A stretch of DNA of 64,000 bases from Gemmatimonadota bacterium. Its GTDB lineage: Bacteria; Gemmatimonadota; Gemmatimonadetes; Gemmatimonadales; Gemmatimonadaceae. The notes below the pieces were generated by a model. It worked only from the letters and a program-made list of their open reading frames with translations, was not told the DNA's origin and made no database searches. Made by a program: the position numbers and the translations under genes. Location of the stretch: contig JADJAD010000018.1 in NCBI GenBank assembly GCA_016704465.1, positions 1 through 64,000 on the forward strand, read 5' to 3'. Shown in pieces: positions 41,396 to 49,726 of this stretch. Within the stretch, counting starts at the first letter, position 1, and the number at the start of each line of letters is the position of its first letter.

Positions 41396-43570
41396 CGCGC
41401 GCCCCCCCACGCTGGGAGCGTGTCGGTGGCCACGAGGCCGTCGTCGAGGGCGCGACGCGCGCGCCGCAGCGCGTCGGTCGCGTTGCGTGAGGCACGGACG
41501 GCAGCGATCGCTCCCTCGAGCGCGGCGGCCGCGGCCGGGAGCCGCTCGGCGACCGCCAGCCGCAAGACGATGAGCGAATCGACACCGGCCGCCGGGTCCC
41601 GTGTCAGCTCGTCGAGCGCAGCGCCGAACCGTGCCAGCACGCCCGCGCGTGCGAGATCGATGGGCTGGCGCGGCGACCGGGCCCCCGGACTCCCTGGCTC
41701 CTTCCCCTGCAACCGGACCCGCGCCAGGTCGACGACGACACGCGGTGGTGCACCACGGAGGTACAGTCGCTCGGCGGCGCGGGCGCGCTGGATCGCCGCC
41801 AGGGCGATATACATCGGCGGCAGGGCCCGGGCCGGCTCGCCACCATCGAGCGCCCGTCCGGCGTCCCACATGGCATTGTAGGCCTCGAGCATTGGCCGAT
41901 TGATCGCCACGACAGGCGTCTCGTCGTGCTCGAAGTCGGTCGGGCTCCCGCTGATCACCGTCGCCTTCTCGGCGGCCCGGAGCAGCGCTTCGGGGGTCAG
42001 CGGCCCGGCCGCCAGCTCGTCCGACTCGGCGTGCGCGTGCCCGTCGCCGTGAAAGTGCTCGCCGCCCTCGCCGCCATCGCCAAGCCGGGAGAAGATGATA
42101 TCGCTGACCTGCTTGCGCAGCCGACCCTGATCGCGCCCGATGCGTCGCGACTCGGCCGTGACCTCGGTGCGCGCCACGGCTCGCGATCGCTTCACCAGGG
42201 CCTCGGTGAGGTTGATCAGCATGCGCTGGCTGAGGAGCGACTTGTCCACCTCGGGCGGGGGGGCCTGGTCCACCGCCACCGAGTCGTATTCATCGGCGCG
42301 AGCGATCCGGATCGTGCGCGACTCCGAGCTGCCGACGCCCGGCCCGGACACGTCGTTCTGGTCGCGTGCGACGGCGCGCAGGTGCACGACATCACCCGGG
42401 GCCAGTGTCAGGCCGTCGAGCGAGAGCGACGCGCGAAGCGCCGCCTCGCGCCCGCTCCCCGGTCGCAGCGCGCCTAACGTGCCGCTGGTGAAGGTGAAGC
42501 GCTCGCCCGCGCCAGAGCTGACGATGTACTCGAACACGGCCGACGCGAGGCCGAGATCGTCCCGCACGTCGGCGGCGAGCGCGATCGTCCCGTTCGGCTG
42601 CCGCAGCACGGTATCACGCGCGGGCGACCGGAGCGTGACCATCGGGGCGGAGTCCACGAGCGGCTCGAGCGCCAGCAGCCGCGCCCCACCGCCGTCGCGC
42701 TCCACGCGCACCAGCGCACGCGCCGCGCCGGTGACGAACTCCGAGCGCCAACCGATGCCCGCCTCGCGTACGGCGACCGAGGCATCGTCGACCCGTGCAC
42801 GCGTGCCATCGGCAGGACCCGCCCCTTCCAGCATCACGCGGCTCCCTGGGTAGGCGCGCACCAGCGCCGGATCGACGAGTCGCTCGACGGCGCGCCCCGC
42901 GTACCGCGGGGGGCGCAGCGTCAACGTCACGGCGCCTAACGCGGTGGCGCCCGCGGCACGGGCACCGCCCGCACCAGGCACCGCCCTCGACCCATCCCCC
43001 GCGCGGTCGAGCGCCGCCGGCATGCGCCACATGACGGCGAGTCCCAGCAGGGGCCAGCAACGCCGGCCAGCGCAGTGACCGCCACACAGCCGACCGGGCC
43101 GGCCCCTCCCACGACACCGCGCGAATCGCACGCTCGAGGGCGTCGCGCACGGGCGGCGCGATGTCGTCGCCGACGGCCGTGACGAGGGCAAAGCGCAGGC
43201 GCGGCGCGCGCTCCTCGATCCAAAGCGCCGCCCGTTCGGCGGTCAGGGCATGCGCGGCGCTGTGCCACCAGGTGAGCATCGCGGTGGCAGCGCCCACCAC
43301 GAGCGCAGCGGCCATCGACCAGCTGATGCCCGCGCCCGGCCCGAGCGTGTCGGTGCCGATCGCATCACCGGGCGTCGGCACGCCGCGCGGCCACCCGGCC
43401 AGCAGCCGCAGGGCGGCCATGGCCAGGGACCCGCTGCCGATCCCCGCCAACACGGCCCGCGCTGCGGCCGCCAGCTGCAGGCGCCGGCGCCACCCGCCGA
43501 CGATCAACGCGGGGTCAGCGCCCGTGCCTTGGCGTCGCGCACGCGCGAGATCCGCGGCGCGCGGACTCAT
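41392..43570 (-). CDS. DUF4175-type membrane protein, one frameshift
   Basis: The N-terminus from the ATG at 43570 has two membrane segments (VLAGIGSGSLAMAALRLLAG, MAAALVVGAATAMLTWW) and ERAALWIEERAPRLRFALV, typical of DUF4175. After WPALLAP the protein continues in another frame as LGLAVMWRMPAALDRAGD. The four-base G run at 43050-43053 has one base too many. The rest is a long soluble part with LTLRPPRYAGRAVERL, SPARDTVLRQPNGTIALAADVRDD, coiled stretches and a helical C-terminus to 41392. The pattern suggests an indel at a homopolymer. Partners are BatA-like and DUF4159 proteins, by overlaps on both sides. Confidence 0.8.
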
Positions 43571-44928
43571 GCCGCCACCCGGGAGGCCGGAACCGATGCG
43601 TCGTTGCCGGCCGCGCTGGTCGCGCGCGGTCGTCGCAGCCACCACTCGATGAGCAGTGCGAGGGCGACCGCCGCGAGCAGCCATCGCTCGAGGGTGGCGG
43701 ACGGCCCCGCCGGCACCGAGGTCTCGTCGGCGCGTGTCCCGGCCACGGTCGCGACGCCAGCGTCGGCCGCTGCATCGCCGGTCGTGCGGACGGGGACGGC
43801 CCACGACGCGAGGGTCTCGTCGTCCACCAACTCGGCGCTGCCGCCGCCGCATGGCATGGCGAGCCCGCGGGCAAGGCGCACGAATCCGGGGCGCAGGACC
43901 TCGTCACCCGCGTCGGGAACCGCAACCGCGACCACGCGCAGGCACCCGCCGCCTAACGATTCCTCGGCGGCGGCGATGGCGCCATCGCCCCAGCGAAGGA
44001 TCGCGCGCCCCGACAGCGCGACCCCGGGGAGCGCGGCGAAGTGCCCGACAGCGCTTCGCGCACCGTCGCCCAGCATGGCCAGCGACGCGCTGGACGTGTG
44101 CCCCGCGTCCCCTGCCCCGGCGCGCGGCCACCACACGACCACGCCCCCGTCCCTGGCCCACGCCGAGTCCGCGGCCGACGGGGCCTCGCGCCGCACGCGG
44201 ATCGCCGGCAATGTGGAATCGACGGCGAGCGAAAAGACCGCGCCGATCGGATCGTCCACGGGAGGGAGCTCGCGCGCCACGCGGGTGGTGCGGCCGCCGG
44301 CACCGGCCGTCGCAGCACGGGCGCCAACCCGCACCGCCTCCACATCACCCGGCCACGCGCGCCGCGCAGCGTCCGTGGCCGCGTCCCAACTCTCGGCAGC
44401 GAACGGCGAGATCACCACCACCTCGACGCGTGCAAACGTTCCGGCCAGGCGATGCGCCGCCTGCACCGCCGCCACAAGCCCCGCGCTCAGGGAGCCGCGC
44501 ACATCGGCGCGATCGCCCGCCGCACTGTCGGGGAGCAGGCGGGCCACGGAATCGACCCGGACCCACACCACCGCATCGGCGCCGGCCAGGCGCGCGCGCG
44601 CGCTGTCGCGCACCGCGTCCATGCTCCCCACGCGGCGCGAGGCGTCGAGCAGGAGCACCCGCGCCACCCCTGAGCGACGGGGGGTGACGGTGGGTCTGGC
44701 AAGGGCCGCTCCCGCCAGGAGCAAGGCCAGCACGCGGACGACGAGCAACGAGACATCGCTGAGGCGCAGCGCGCGAGACACCGCGCGCACGGCGGACGAC
44801 GGCGCGAAACGCGCCGTCGGGAGCAGCGTCGGCTCGGGGCGGCGCCACGCCAGCAGGTGCAGCGCCGTGACCACGGCCGAGGCCAGCACGGCGGCCACGA
44901 GGTATCCGGGGGCAAGAAACACGGGCAT
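43567..44928 (-). CDS. BatA-like membrane protein
   Basis: The 453-residue protein opens with the BatA N-terminal domain. Its first helix is YLVAAVLASAVVTALHLLAW, then RRPEPTLLPTARFAP and a second helix, LLVVRVLALLLAGAALARP. The central part looks like a von Willebrand domain (VARVLLLDASRRVGSMDAVRD), but the usual DxSxS metal site reads DASRR, so the MIDAS may be lost. A C-terminal helix (LERWLLAAVALALLIEWWL) anchors it again. BatA proteins sit beside MoxR and DUF58 in aerotolerance-type operons. It overlaps the DUF4175 gene by 4 bp. Confidence 0.85.
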   Translation of the reverse strand: MPVFLAPGYLVAAVLASAVVTALHLLAWRRPEPTLLPTARFAPSSAVRAVSRALRLSDVSLLVVRVLALLLAGAALARPTVTPRRSGVARVLLLDASRRVGSMDAVRDSARARLAGADAVVWVRVDSVARLLPDSAAGDRADVRGSLSAGLVAAVQAAHRLAGTFARVEVVVISPFAAESWDAATDAARRAWPGDVEAVRVGARAATAGAGGRTTRVARELPPVDDPIGAVFSLAVDSTLPAIRVRREAPSAADSAWARDGGVVVWWPRAGAGDAGHTSSASLAMLGDGARSAVGHFAALPGVALSGRAILRWGDGAIAAAEESLGGGCLRVVAVAVPDAGDEVLRPGFVRLARGLAMPCGGGSAELVDDETLASWAVPVRTTGDAAADAGVATVAGTRADETSVPAGPSATLERWLLAAVALALLIEWWLRRPRATSAAGNDASVPASRVAA

Positions 44929-44931
44929 CGC

Positions 44932-45804
44932 CTAGCCGCGTCCGGCGGCCGACATCGCCACGGCGCGCACCTCGAGCGCCGGGTCATGTTCGGCTTGCAC
45001 CTGGCGGTACGTCGCCCCCGCCAGCCGCCAGCCGCGCGCCACCTCGTCGCGCCACTCGGCGAACCGTTCTCGGTACACCGCGCGTGCCCCGGCGTCGAAC
45101 GGGCGCTCGATCGACGCGTCCTCGGGATCGAGGGCGAGCGCGAGCGACGGCGGCGGGTCCAGCTCGTCGCGCGAGACCACGTGCAGGACGTGCACGTCGC
45201 CCCCGGTGCTCCCGCGGCCAGCGGCCGCACGGCGCAGCGCCGGCTCGTCGCCGAGCAGGTCGGAAATGATCACCAACCGGGCGCGCTCGGGCACGTGCAA
45301 CAGCGCCGGCGCCAGCGCCGCGGCACCCGATGGCACGACGCCGCCTAACGCCGAGCCGAGTTCCACGAGCACGTCGGCGCGCGTGCGCGCCCGCACGCGG
45401 GCGGTCCCCGCACCGGCGACGATCGCCGCCCCGACCGGATCGCCCGCCCGCTGCGCGACGGCGGCGAGCCCGATCGCCAGGCCGCAGGCCATGCGCCACT
45501 TCGTGTGCCCGGGCAACGGAAACGCCATGGACGCCGAGGCATCGACCACGAACCAGGTGGGGTGCACGGCACGATCGTCGGAGAGTCGGATGAAGGCGCG
45601 GTCACTCCGGGCGAGCAGCTTCCAGTCGAGCTGCCGAGGGTCATCACCCTGCCGGTACAAGCGGTACTCGCTCAGCTCGGGGGCACGCCCGCGCAGGCGG
45701 GAGAGGTGGGCGCCGGTGTGCACACCACTGACTCGGCGGCGCGCCGGCCAGGTGAGGCCGCGAACCGCGTCGAGGATCGGGCCGTACTCGCGCGGAATGG
45801 ACAT
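44932..45804 (-). CDS. DUF58 protein with von Willebrand-type domain
   Basis: The ATG at 45804 gives a 290-residue protein. SGVHTGAHLSRLRGRAPELSEYRLYRQGDDPRQLDWKLLAR is split here by family hallmarks HLSRLRGRAPELSEYR and YRQGDDPRQLDWKL. WFVVDASASMAFPL carries an intact DxSxS metal site, unlike the BatA-like neighbour. LVIISDLLGDEPALRRA follows. DUF58 proteins accompany MoxR ATPases and are thought to be their partners. The gene lies 3 bp from the BatA-like gene and 101 bp downstream of moxR. Confidence 0.92.
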   Translation of the reverse strand: MSIPREYGPILDAVRGLTWPARRRVSGVHTGAHLSRLRGRAPELSEYRLYRQGDDPRQLDWKLLARSDRAFIRLSDDRAVHPTWFVVDASASMAFPLPGHTKWRMACGLAIGLAAVAQRAGDPVGAAIVAGAGTARVRARTRADVLVELGSALGGVVPSGAAALAPALLHVPERARLVIISDLLGDEPALRRAAAGRGSTGGDVHVLHVVSRDELDPPPSLALALDPEDASIERPFDAGARAVYRERFAEWRDEVARGWRLAGATYRQVQAEHDPALEVRAVAMSAAGRG

Positions 45805-45905
45805 GCTGGCTGGCTCAGCCGGTGGAGTGGGGGGCCCCCCCCACACACAACCTACCGCCGCGCATCACCCGCGCCCCCACCATTTCCACGCCTCCCCCAT
45901 CCATT

Positions 45906-47036
45906 CTACAGCCGAACGCCGCTCGCCGGCGCGCTCACCCGCTCCACGACGTCCCGGACGATCTCCTCCGCACCAATCCCCTCCGCCTCAGCCGCAAAGT
46001 TCGGCAGCACGCGGTGGCGCAACACCGGCCCCGAAACACGCCGAATGTCCTCAGGCGCCACCGCCATCCGCCCCGAAAGCAGCGCGTGCGCCTTCGCGCC
46101 GAGGATCAGCGCCTGCCCCGCGCGCGGCCCGGCCCCCCAACGCGCATACTTGCGCACCAGCTCCGACGCCTCGGGGGAGTCGGGGCGTGTGGCTCGCGCC
46201 AGTGCCGCGGCGTAGCGCAACACCGCTTCGCTCGCTGCCACGTCCCGCGTCAACCGCTGCAGGGCGAGCGTCTGCGCCCCGTCCAGCACCGGCTCAAGCT
46301 CCACGCTCGCCCGCCCCGTCGTCGCCCGCAGGATCGCGACCTCTTCGTCTTCAGCCGGATAGCCGACCCGGATGTCGAACAGGAACCGGTCGAGCTGCGC
46401 CTCGGGGAGCGAATACGTCCCCTCCTGCTCGATCGGGTTCTGGGTCGCCAGGACGAAGAACGGTTCGGGCAGACGCATCGTCTCGCCGGCCGCCGTCACA
46501 CGATGCTCCTGCATGGCCTCGAGCAGCGCCGCCTGCGTGCGCGGCGGCGCCCGGTTGATTTCATCGGCCAGGACGATGTTGGCGAACACCGGCCCCTGCA
46601 CGAAGCGGAACATGCGCGCCCCGGTGGCACTGTTCTCCTCCAGGATCTCGGTCCCCGTGATGTCGGCGGGGAGCAGGTCGGGCGTGAACTGGATGCGCCG
46701 GAAGTCGAGCCGCATGGCGTCGGCGACCGACTTGATCATCAGGGTCTTCGCCAGCCCGGGGACGCCGACCAGCAGCGCGTGCCCGCCGGCGAGGATCGCC
46801 ATGACGATCTCTTCCAACACATCGCCTTGGCCAACAATGCGCCGCCCAACCTCCTCGCGCAGGCGCGACGCAGCAGCGAGCAGCGCGTCGGGCGCGGTGC
46901 CGCCAGTGTCAGATGTCGGAGAGGGTGGAGAGAGCGTCAGCGGACGGGACGGCGACGGCGACTCGTGAGCAGGAAGATCGAACCGTTCCTGGCGCCGGCC
47001 TCGGACAGTGCGACCTGTTCGTCGAGCACTTCCCAC
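45906..47036 (-). CDS. MoxR-family AAA+ ATPase
   Basis: Walker A is LLVGVPGLAKTLMIKSV, Walker B is NIVLADEINRAPPRTQAALLEAM, and sensor 1 lies in FFVLATQNPIEQEGTY. LPEAQLDRFLFDIRVGYP is a further MoxR hallmark. The conserved part starts near ALLAAASRLREEVGRRIVGQ. No ATG is in frame before it; the nearest in-frame GTG is 47036, inside the end of the upstream gene, and gives 376 residues. MoxR proteins act as chaperones for metal-cofactor or surface complexes, usually with DUF58 and von Willebrand partners, which follow here. Start position uncertain. Confidence 0.9.
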   Translation of the reverse strand: MGSARRTGRTVRGRRQERFDLPAHESPSPSRPLTLSPPSPTSDTGGTAPDALLAAASRLREEVGRRIVGQGDVLEEIVMAILAGGHALLVGVPGLAKTLMIKSVADAMRLDFRRIQFTPDLLPADITGTEILEENSATGARMFRFVQGPVFANIVLADEINRAPPRTQAALLEAMQEHRVTAAGETMRLPEPFFVLATQNPIEQEGTYSLPEAQLDRFLFDIRVGYPAEDEEVAILRATTGRASVELEPVLDGAQTLALQRLTRDVAASEAVLRYAAALARATRPDSPEASELVRKYARWGAGPRAGQALILGAKAHALLSGRMAVAPEDIRRVSGPVLRHRVLPNFAAEAEGIGAEEIVRDVVERVSAPASGVRL

Positions 47037-47266
47037 CCGGCCAGCTTCATGACGAAGTCGGCATGATTGACCGCCTCGTCGGGCATCAGCGCCTGCAGCG
47101 CCCGCGCCTTCACCACGGCCACGGGGGTATCGGCAGGAGCCTCGATCCGAATGGTATCCCACACGTCCGGCACCTGCACGCGCAGGGTGATGACCGGTTC
47201 GTTTCCGGTGCCGAGGCGCAGCCCGTCCGAGCGGCTCCGGAGCGAGGCGGTGAAGGGCATGCTCAT
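46937..47266 (-). CDS. small protein with ubiquitin-like (beta-grasp) pattern, unknown function
   Basis: The 109-residue protein has alternating strands and one amphipathic helix in the ubiquitin order. TLRVQVPDVWDTIRIEAPAD gives two strands, PVAVVKARALQALMP the helix, VMKLAGWEVLDEQVALSEAG the third strand and loop, and GSIFLLTSRRRRPVR the last strand. It ends in a basic tail, not Gly-Gly. The pattern is suggestive and rests on eye inspection only. It overlaps its upstream neighbour by 4 bp, and the moxR start lies inside its end, so all three should be translationally coupled. No relative was recognised. Confidence 0.6.
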   Translation of the reverse strand: MSMPFTASLRSRSDGLRLGTGNEPVITLRVQVPDVWDTIRIEAPADTPVAVVKARALQALMPDEAVNHADFVMKLAGWEVLDEQVALSEAGARNGSIFLLTSRRRRPVR

Positions 47267-47550
47267 GCGGGAACCCCGACGACGGGAGGCAGCGTGGCGA
47301 AGAAGCGCGAGATCTGGGCGTCGAAGATGTACGACGACGCCGTCACCAGCGTTGCACCGTCCCGGGTGAGCACGCCCACGATGAGTTCCTCGCCCCCCTG
47401 TCCGCGCAGCGACACATGCGCCGCGCTCTCCTGCTCGGGGAACGCCGCGTAGATCGTGTTGCGCCGCGCGAAGAACTCCTTGGCGGCCGCCAGGACCTCG
47501 GCCGGCGTCAGTGTCGTGCGCGTCTCCTGCATCGTGCGTCGTTGCGTCAT
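47263..47550 (-). CDS. 95-aa protein of unknown function
   Basis: The product has a helix (LTPAEVLAAAKEFFARRNTI) followed by three or four strands (AHVSLRGQGGEELIVGVLT, GATLVTASSYIFDAQISRFF). A second Met at codon 7 is an alternative start. No signal peptide or membrane segment is seen. It lies between the histidine kinase (7 bp away) and the beta-grasp-like gene (4-bp overlap), which argues for a real gene in the run. Confidence 0.65.
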   Translation of the reverse strand: MTQRRTMQETRTTLTPAEVLAAAKEFFARRNTIYAAFPEQESAAHVSLRGQGGEELIVGVLTRDGATLVTASSYIFDAQISRFFATLPPVVGVPA

Positions 47551-47557
47551 GCCAGGA

Positions 47558-48940
47558 TCAGGTAGTCGTTAGGTTACCCCGCGCGTCCAGCGCGGGCTCG
47601 AACTCCAGCGGAAGCGACACGACGAAGACGGTCCCGGCGCCGGGCGTGGAGCGCATCCCCACGTCGCCACCGAGCAATCGCGACAGGCGTCGCACCAGCG
47701 CCAGGCCCAGCCCCGAGCCACCGTAGCGCCGCGTGACCGACCCATCCAGCTGCCGAAACTCCTCGAAAACCAGCGCCTGCGCCTCGGCGGGAATCCCGAT
47801 CCCGGTATCGCCTACCCGGTACTCCACCCGATCGCCGACCAGGGCCACGCCCAGCTCGACACGGCCGCGCGGCGTGAACTTGTAGGCGTTCCCCAGCAAG
47901 CTAACGAGGATGCGGGCGATTTTCTTCCGGTCGGAGCGCATGCGCGGGAGAAAGGCCGGGGGCTCGCTGACCACCAGCTCAACGTCCGAGGGACGTCCCG
48001 GGACCGTGGCCGCGACCTCCTGCAGGACCAGCGCCGGGTCGAACTCCTCGACGAAGAGGGAGACATCGCCGCGCGTCAGGGTCGTCAGTTCCAGCAGGTC
48101 CTCGATCAGCCCGAGCAGGCGTTCGCTGGCTCGCTTCACGTGGGCCAGGTCGTGCCGCTGCCCGTCGGTCAGGGGGCCGGACAGCTCTTCCTGCAGGATG
48201 GAGATGTAGCCGAGCACCGAGGTCAGCGGCGTGCGCAGCTCGTGGGACACATTGGAGAGGAACTCGTCCTTCGCCTTACGCGCCTCGACGACCGCCGAGT
48301 ACTGCTCCTCCAGCTCGGCGTTGGCCTCGGTGAGGGCAGCGTTGGTGCGCCGCAGCTCCTCGATGAGCGACGATTTCTCCGCCGTCGCGGCCATCTGGTC
48401 GGCCACGAGACGCATCATGGCGCGCGATTCCTTGCGCCGCGTTCCCGCGTCGGCGAAGTAGAACGTCACCGTTCCCAGCACCCGCGTCGGGGTCACCAGC
48501 GGCAGCGCGACCAGCGACCGAAACCCCAGCTCCGCCGCCACCTCGGCCCAGTCTTCCAGGTCGGGGTCGGCGAGGACGTCGGGCACCTCGATGATACGGC
48601 GCTCGGCCGCCGCCTCGCCGCTGGGGCCGAAACCGAGGCGCACCCGCGTTTCTCCGAGCCACGGACGATAGCGGTCCGGCCAGTTATAGGCCGCCACCAG
48701 GTGCATCAGCTCGGACACGCCGTCCACGATGAACACCGAGGCGAGCGAGGCGCCAACGAGCGGGCTGACCCGGTCGAGGGCGAATTGGAAGACCTCTTCC
48801 GGGCGATCGGCGTTGAGAAAGGCGTGCACGATTTCGCGCACCGCCATCAGCTCACGCAGCGATTCTGTCGTCGTGGTGGACGGCAGCTGGGGCCGGGACG
48901 GGCGCAGCCCCTCGGAAGACTTGCGAATGGCCTTGGGCAC
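47558..48940 (-). CDS. GAF-domain sensor histidine kinase
   Basis: The 460-residue protein has no membrane helix. A GAF domain spans about residues 40-190 (FQFALDRVSPLVGASLASVF, GFRSLVALPLVTPTRVLGTV). A coiled coil follows (EELRRTNAALTEANAELEEQ). The HisKA domain has the phosphoacceptor in FLSNVSHELRTPLTSVLGY near residue 233. The ATPase part shows LLGNAYKFTPRG (N box), VGDTGIGIPAE (G1) and RYGGSGLGLALVRRL (G2). No response regulator follows; the run continues with small proteins and moxR, so the signal output is unclear. Confidence 0.95.
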   Translation of the reverse strand: MPKAIRKSSEGLRPSRPQLPSTTTTESLRELMAVREIVHAFLNADRPEEVFQFALDRVSPLVGASLASVFIVDGVSELMHLVAAYNWPDRYRPWLGETRVRLGFGPSGEAAAERRIIEVPDVLADPDLEDWAEVAAELGFRSLVALPLVTPTRVLGTVTFYFADAGTRRKESRAMMRLVADQMAATAEKSSLIEELRRTNAALTEANAELEEQYSAVVEARKAKDEFLSNVSHELRTPLTSVLGYISILQEELSGPLTDGQRHDLAHVKRASERLLGLIEDLLELTTLTRGDVSLFVEEFDPALVLQEVAATVPGRPSDVELVVSEPPAFLPRMRSDRKKIARILVSLLGNAYKFTPRGRVELGVALVGDRVEYRVGDTGIGIPAEAQALVFEEFRQLDGSVTRRYGGSGLGLALVRRLSRLLGGDVGMRSTPGAGTVFVVSLPLEFEPALDARGNLTTT

Positions 48941-48989
48941 TGACGGGGATTTTAACGACCGGTCACCCTGCCGTGAAGACGCGGGGCGG

Positions 48990-49667
48990 TCACTTGCGTG
49001 GTAGCGACGCCCGGACCTCGACCATGAAGGTCAGCGCGTGCGGCGGCATCGACAGCACGTGGGCGACCGACTCGGCCACATCGTCCGCGCGCAGCGCCCA
49101 CTCGACCTTGGATCCCCCGGGAGTCAGCTCCGTGGCGACCGAGCCCGGCATGACGACCGAGACCTTCACGCCATACTCCCGCACCTCGAGCATGAGGCAC
49201 TCGCTCAACGCCTGCACGGCATGCTTGGTCGCGCAATAGCCGCTGCCGCCGAGGAACGTATTGCGTCCGGCGATCGACGAGATGTTGACGATGTGTCCCG
49301 CCCCCTTGGCAATCATCCCGGGCAGCAGCGCGCGCGTCACGTGGTAGATCGCGTGCACGTTCACGTCCATCATCTCCGCCCAGTCGTCGGGGGCGAGGTC
49401 GATGAACGCCTTGCGGTGCATGATCCCGGCATTGTTGACCAGGACGTCCGCGTGCACGCCGTCGAGGGCGGTGGCGATCGCCGACGGATCGCGCAGGTCG
49501 ACGTCGATGGCCGTGCAGCGTCCGCCCTTGCCGGCGATCTCCGCGCCTAACGAACGCAGCGCCTCCTCGGTCCGGGCGAGGGCGACGATGTCGTAGGCAG
49601 GGGCGAGGCGCAGGGCGATGGCGCGGCCGATTCCCTTGCTGGCGCCGGTGATGACTGCGGTGGGCAT
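48990..49667 (-). CDS. short-chain dehydrogenase/reductase
   Basis: The ATG at 49667 gives a 225-residue SDR. AVITGASKGIGRAIAL is the TGxxxGIG cofactor motif, DVLVNNAGIMHRKAF the NNAG motif, IVNISSIAGRN carries the catalytic Ser, and SGYCATKHAV the YxxxK pair. The classical fold and length point to NAD(P)-dependent alcohol or ketone reduction; substrate unknown. The leader is a GGGGAC array reaching to the base before the start codon, so no Shine-Dalgarno site is seen. Confidence 0.93.
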   Translation of the reverse strand: MPTAVITGASKGIGRAIALRLAPAYDIVALARTEEALRSLGAEIAGKGGRCTAIDVDLRDPSAIATALDGVHADVLVNNAGIMHRKAFIDLAPDDWAEMMDVNVHAIYHVTRALLPGMIAKGAGHIVNISSIAGRNTFLGGSGYCATKHAVQALSECLMLEVREYGVKVSVVMPGSVATELTPGGSKVEWALRADDVAESVAHVLSMPPHALTFMVEVRASLPRK

Positions 49668-49698
49668 TGGGGACGGGGGACGGGGGACGGGGGACGGG
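49668..49698. repeat. GGGGAC-type array directly before the SDR start codon
   Basis: TGGGGACGGGGGACGGGGG-type units repeat about four times from the base next to the start codon. The junction with the ATG is the same as at 56841. The array occupies the space where a ribosome-binding site would be expected. Confidence 0.9.
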
Positions 49699-49726
49699 AG
49701 GGCGACCGTGCGGGAGTCGTCGCGGC

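Noticed and set aside
40784..41869. Longer N-terminal form of the DUF4159 protein
   Set aside because: The additional 150 residues are out-of-frame shadow of the DUF4175 gene, and the ATG at 41395 overlaps that gene's stop in the usual way.
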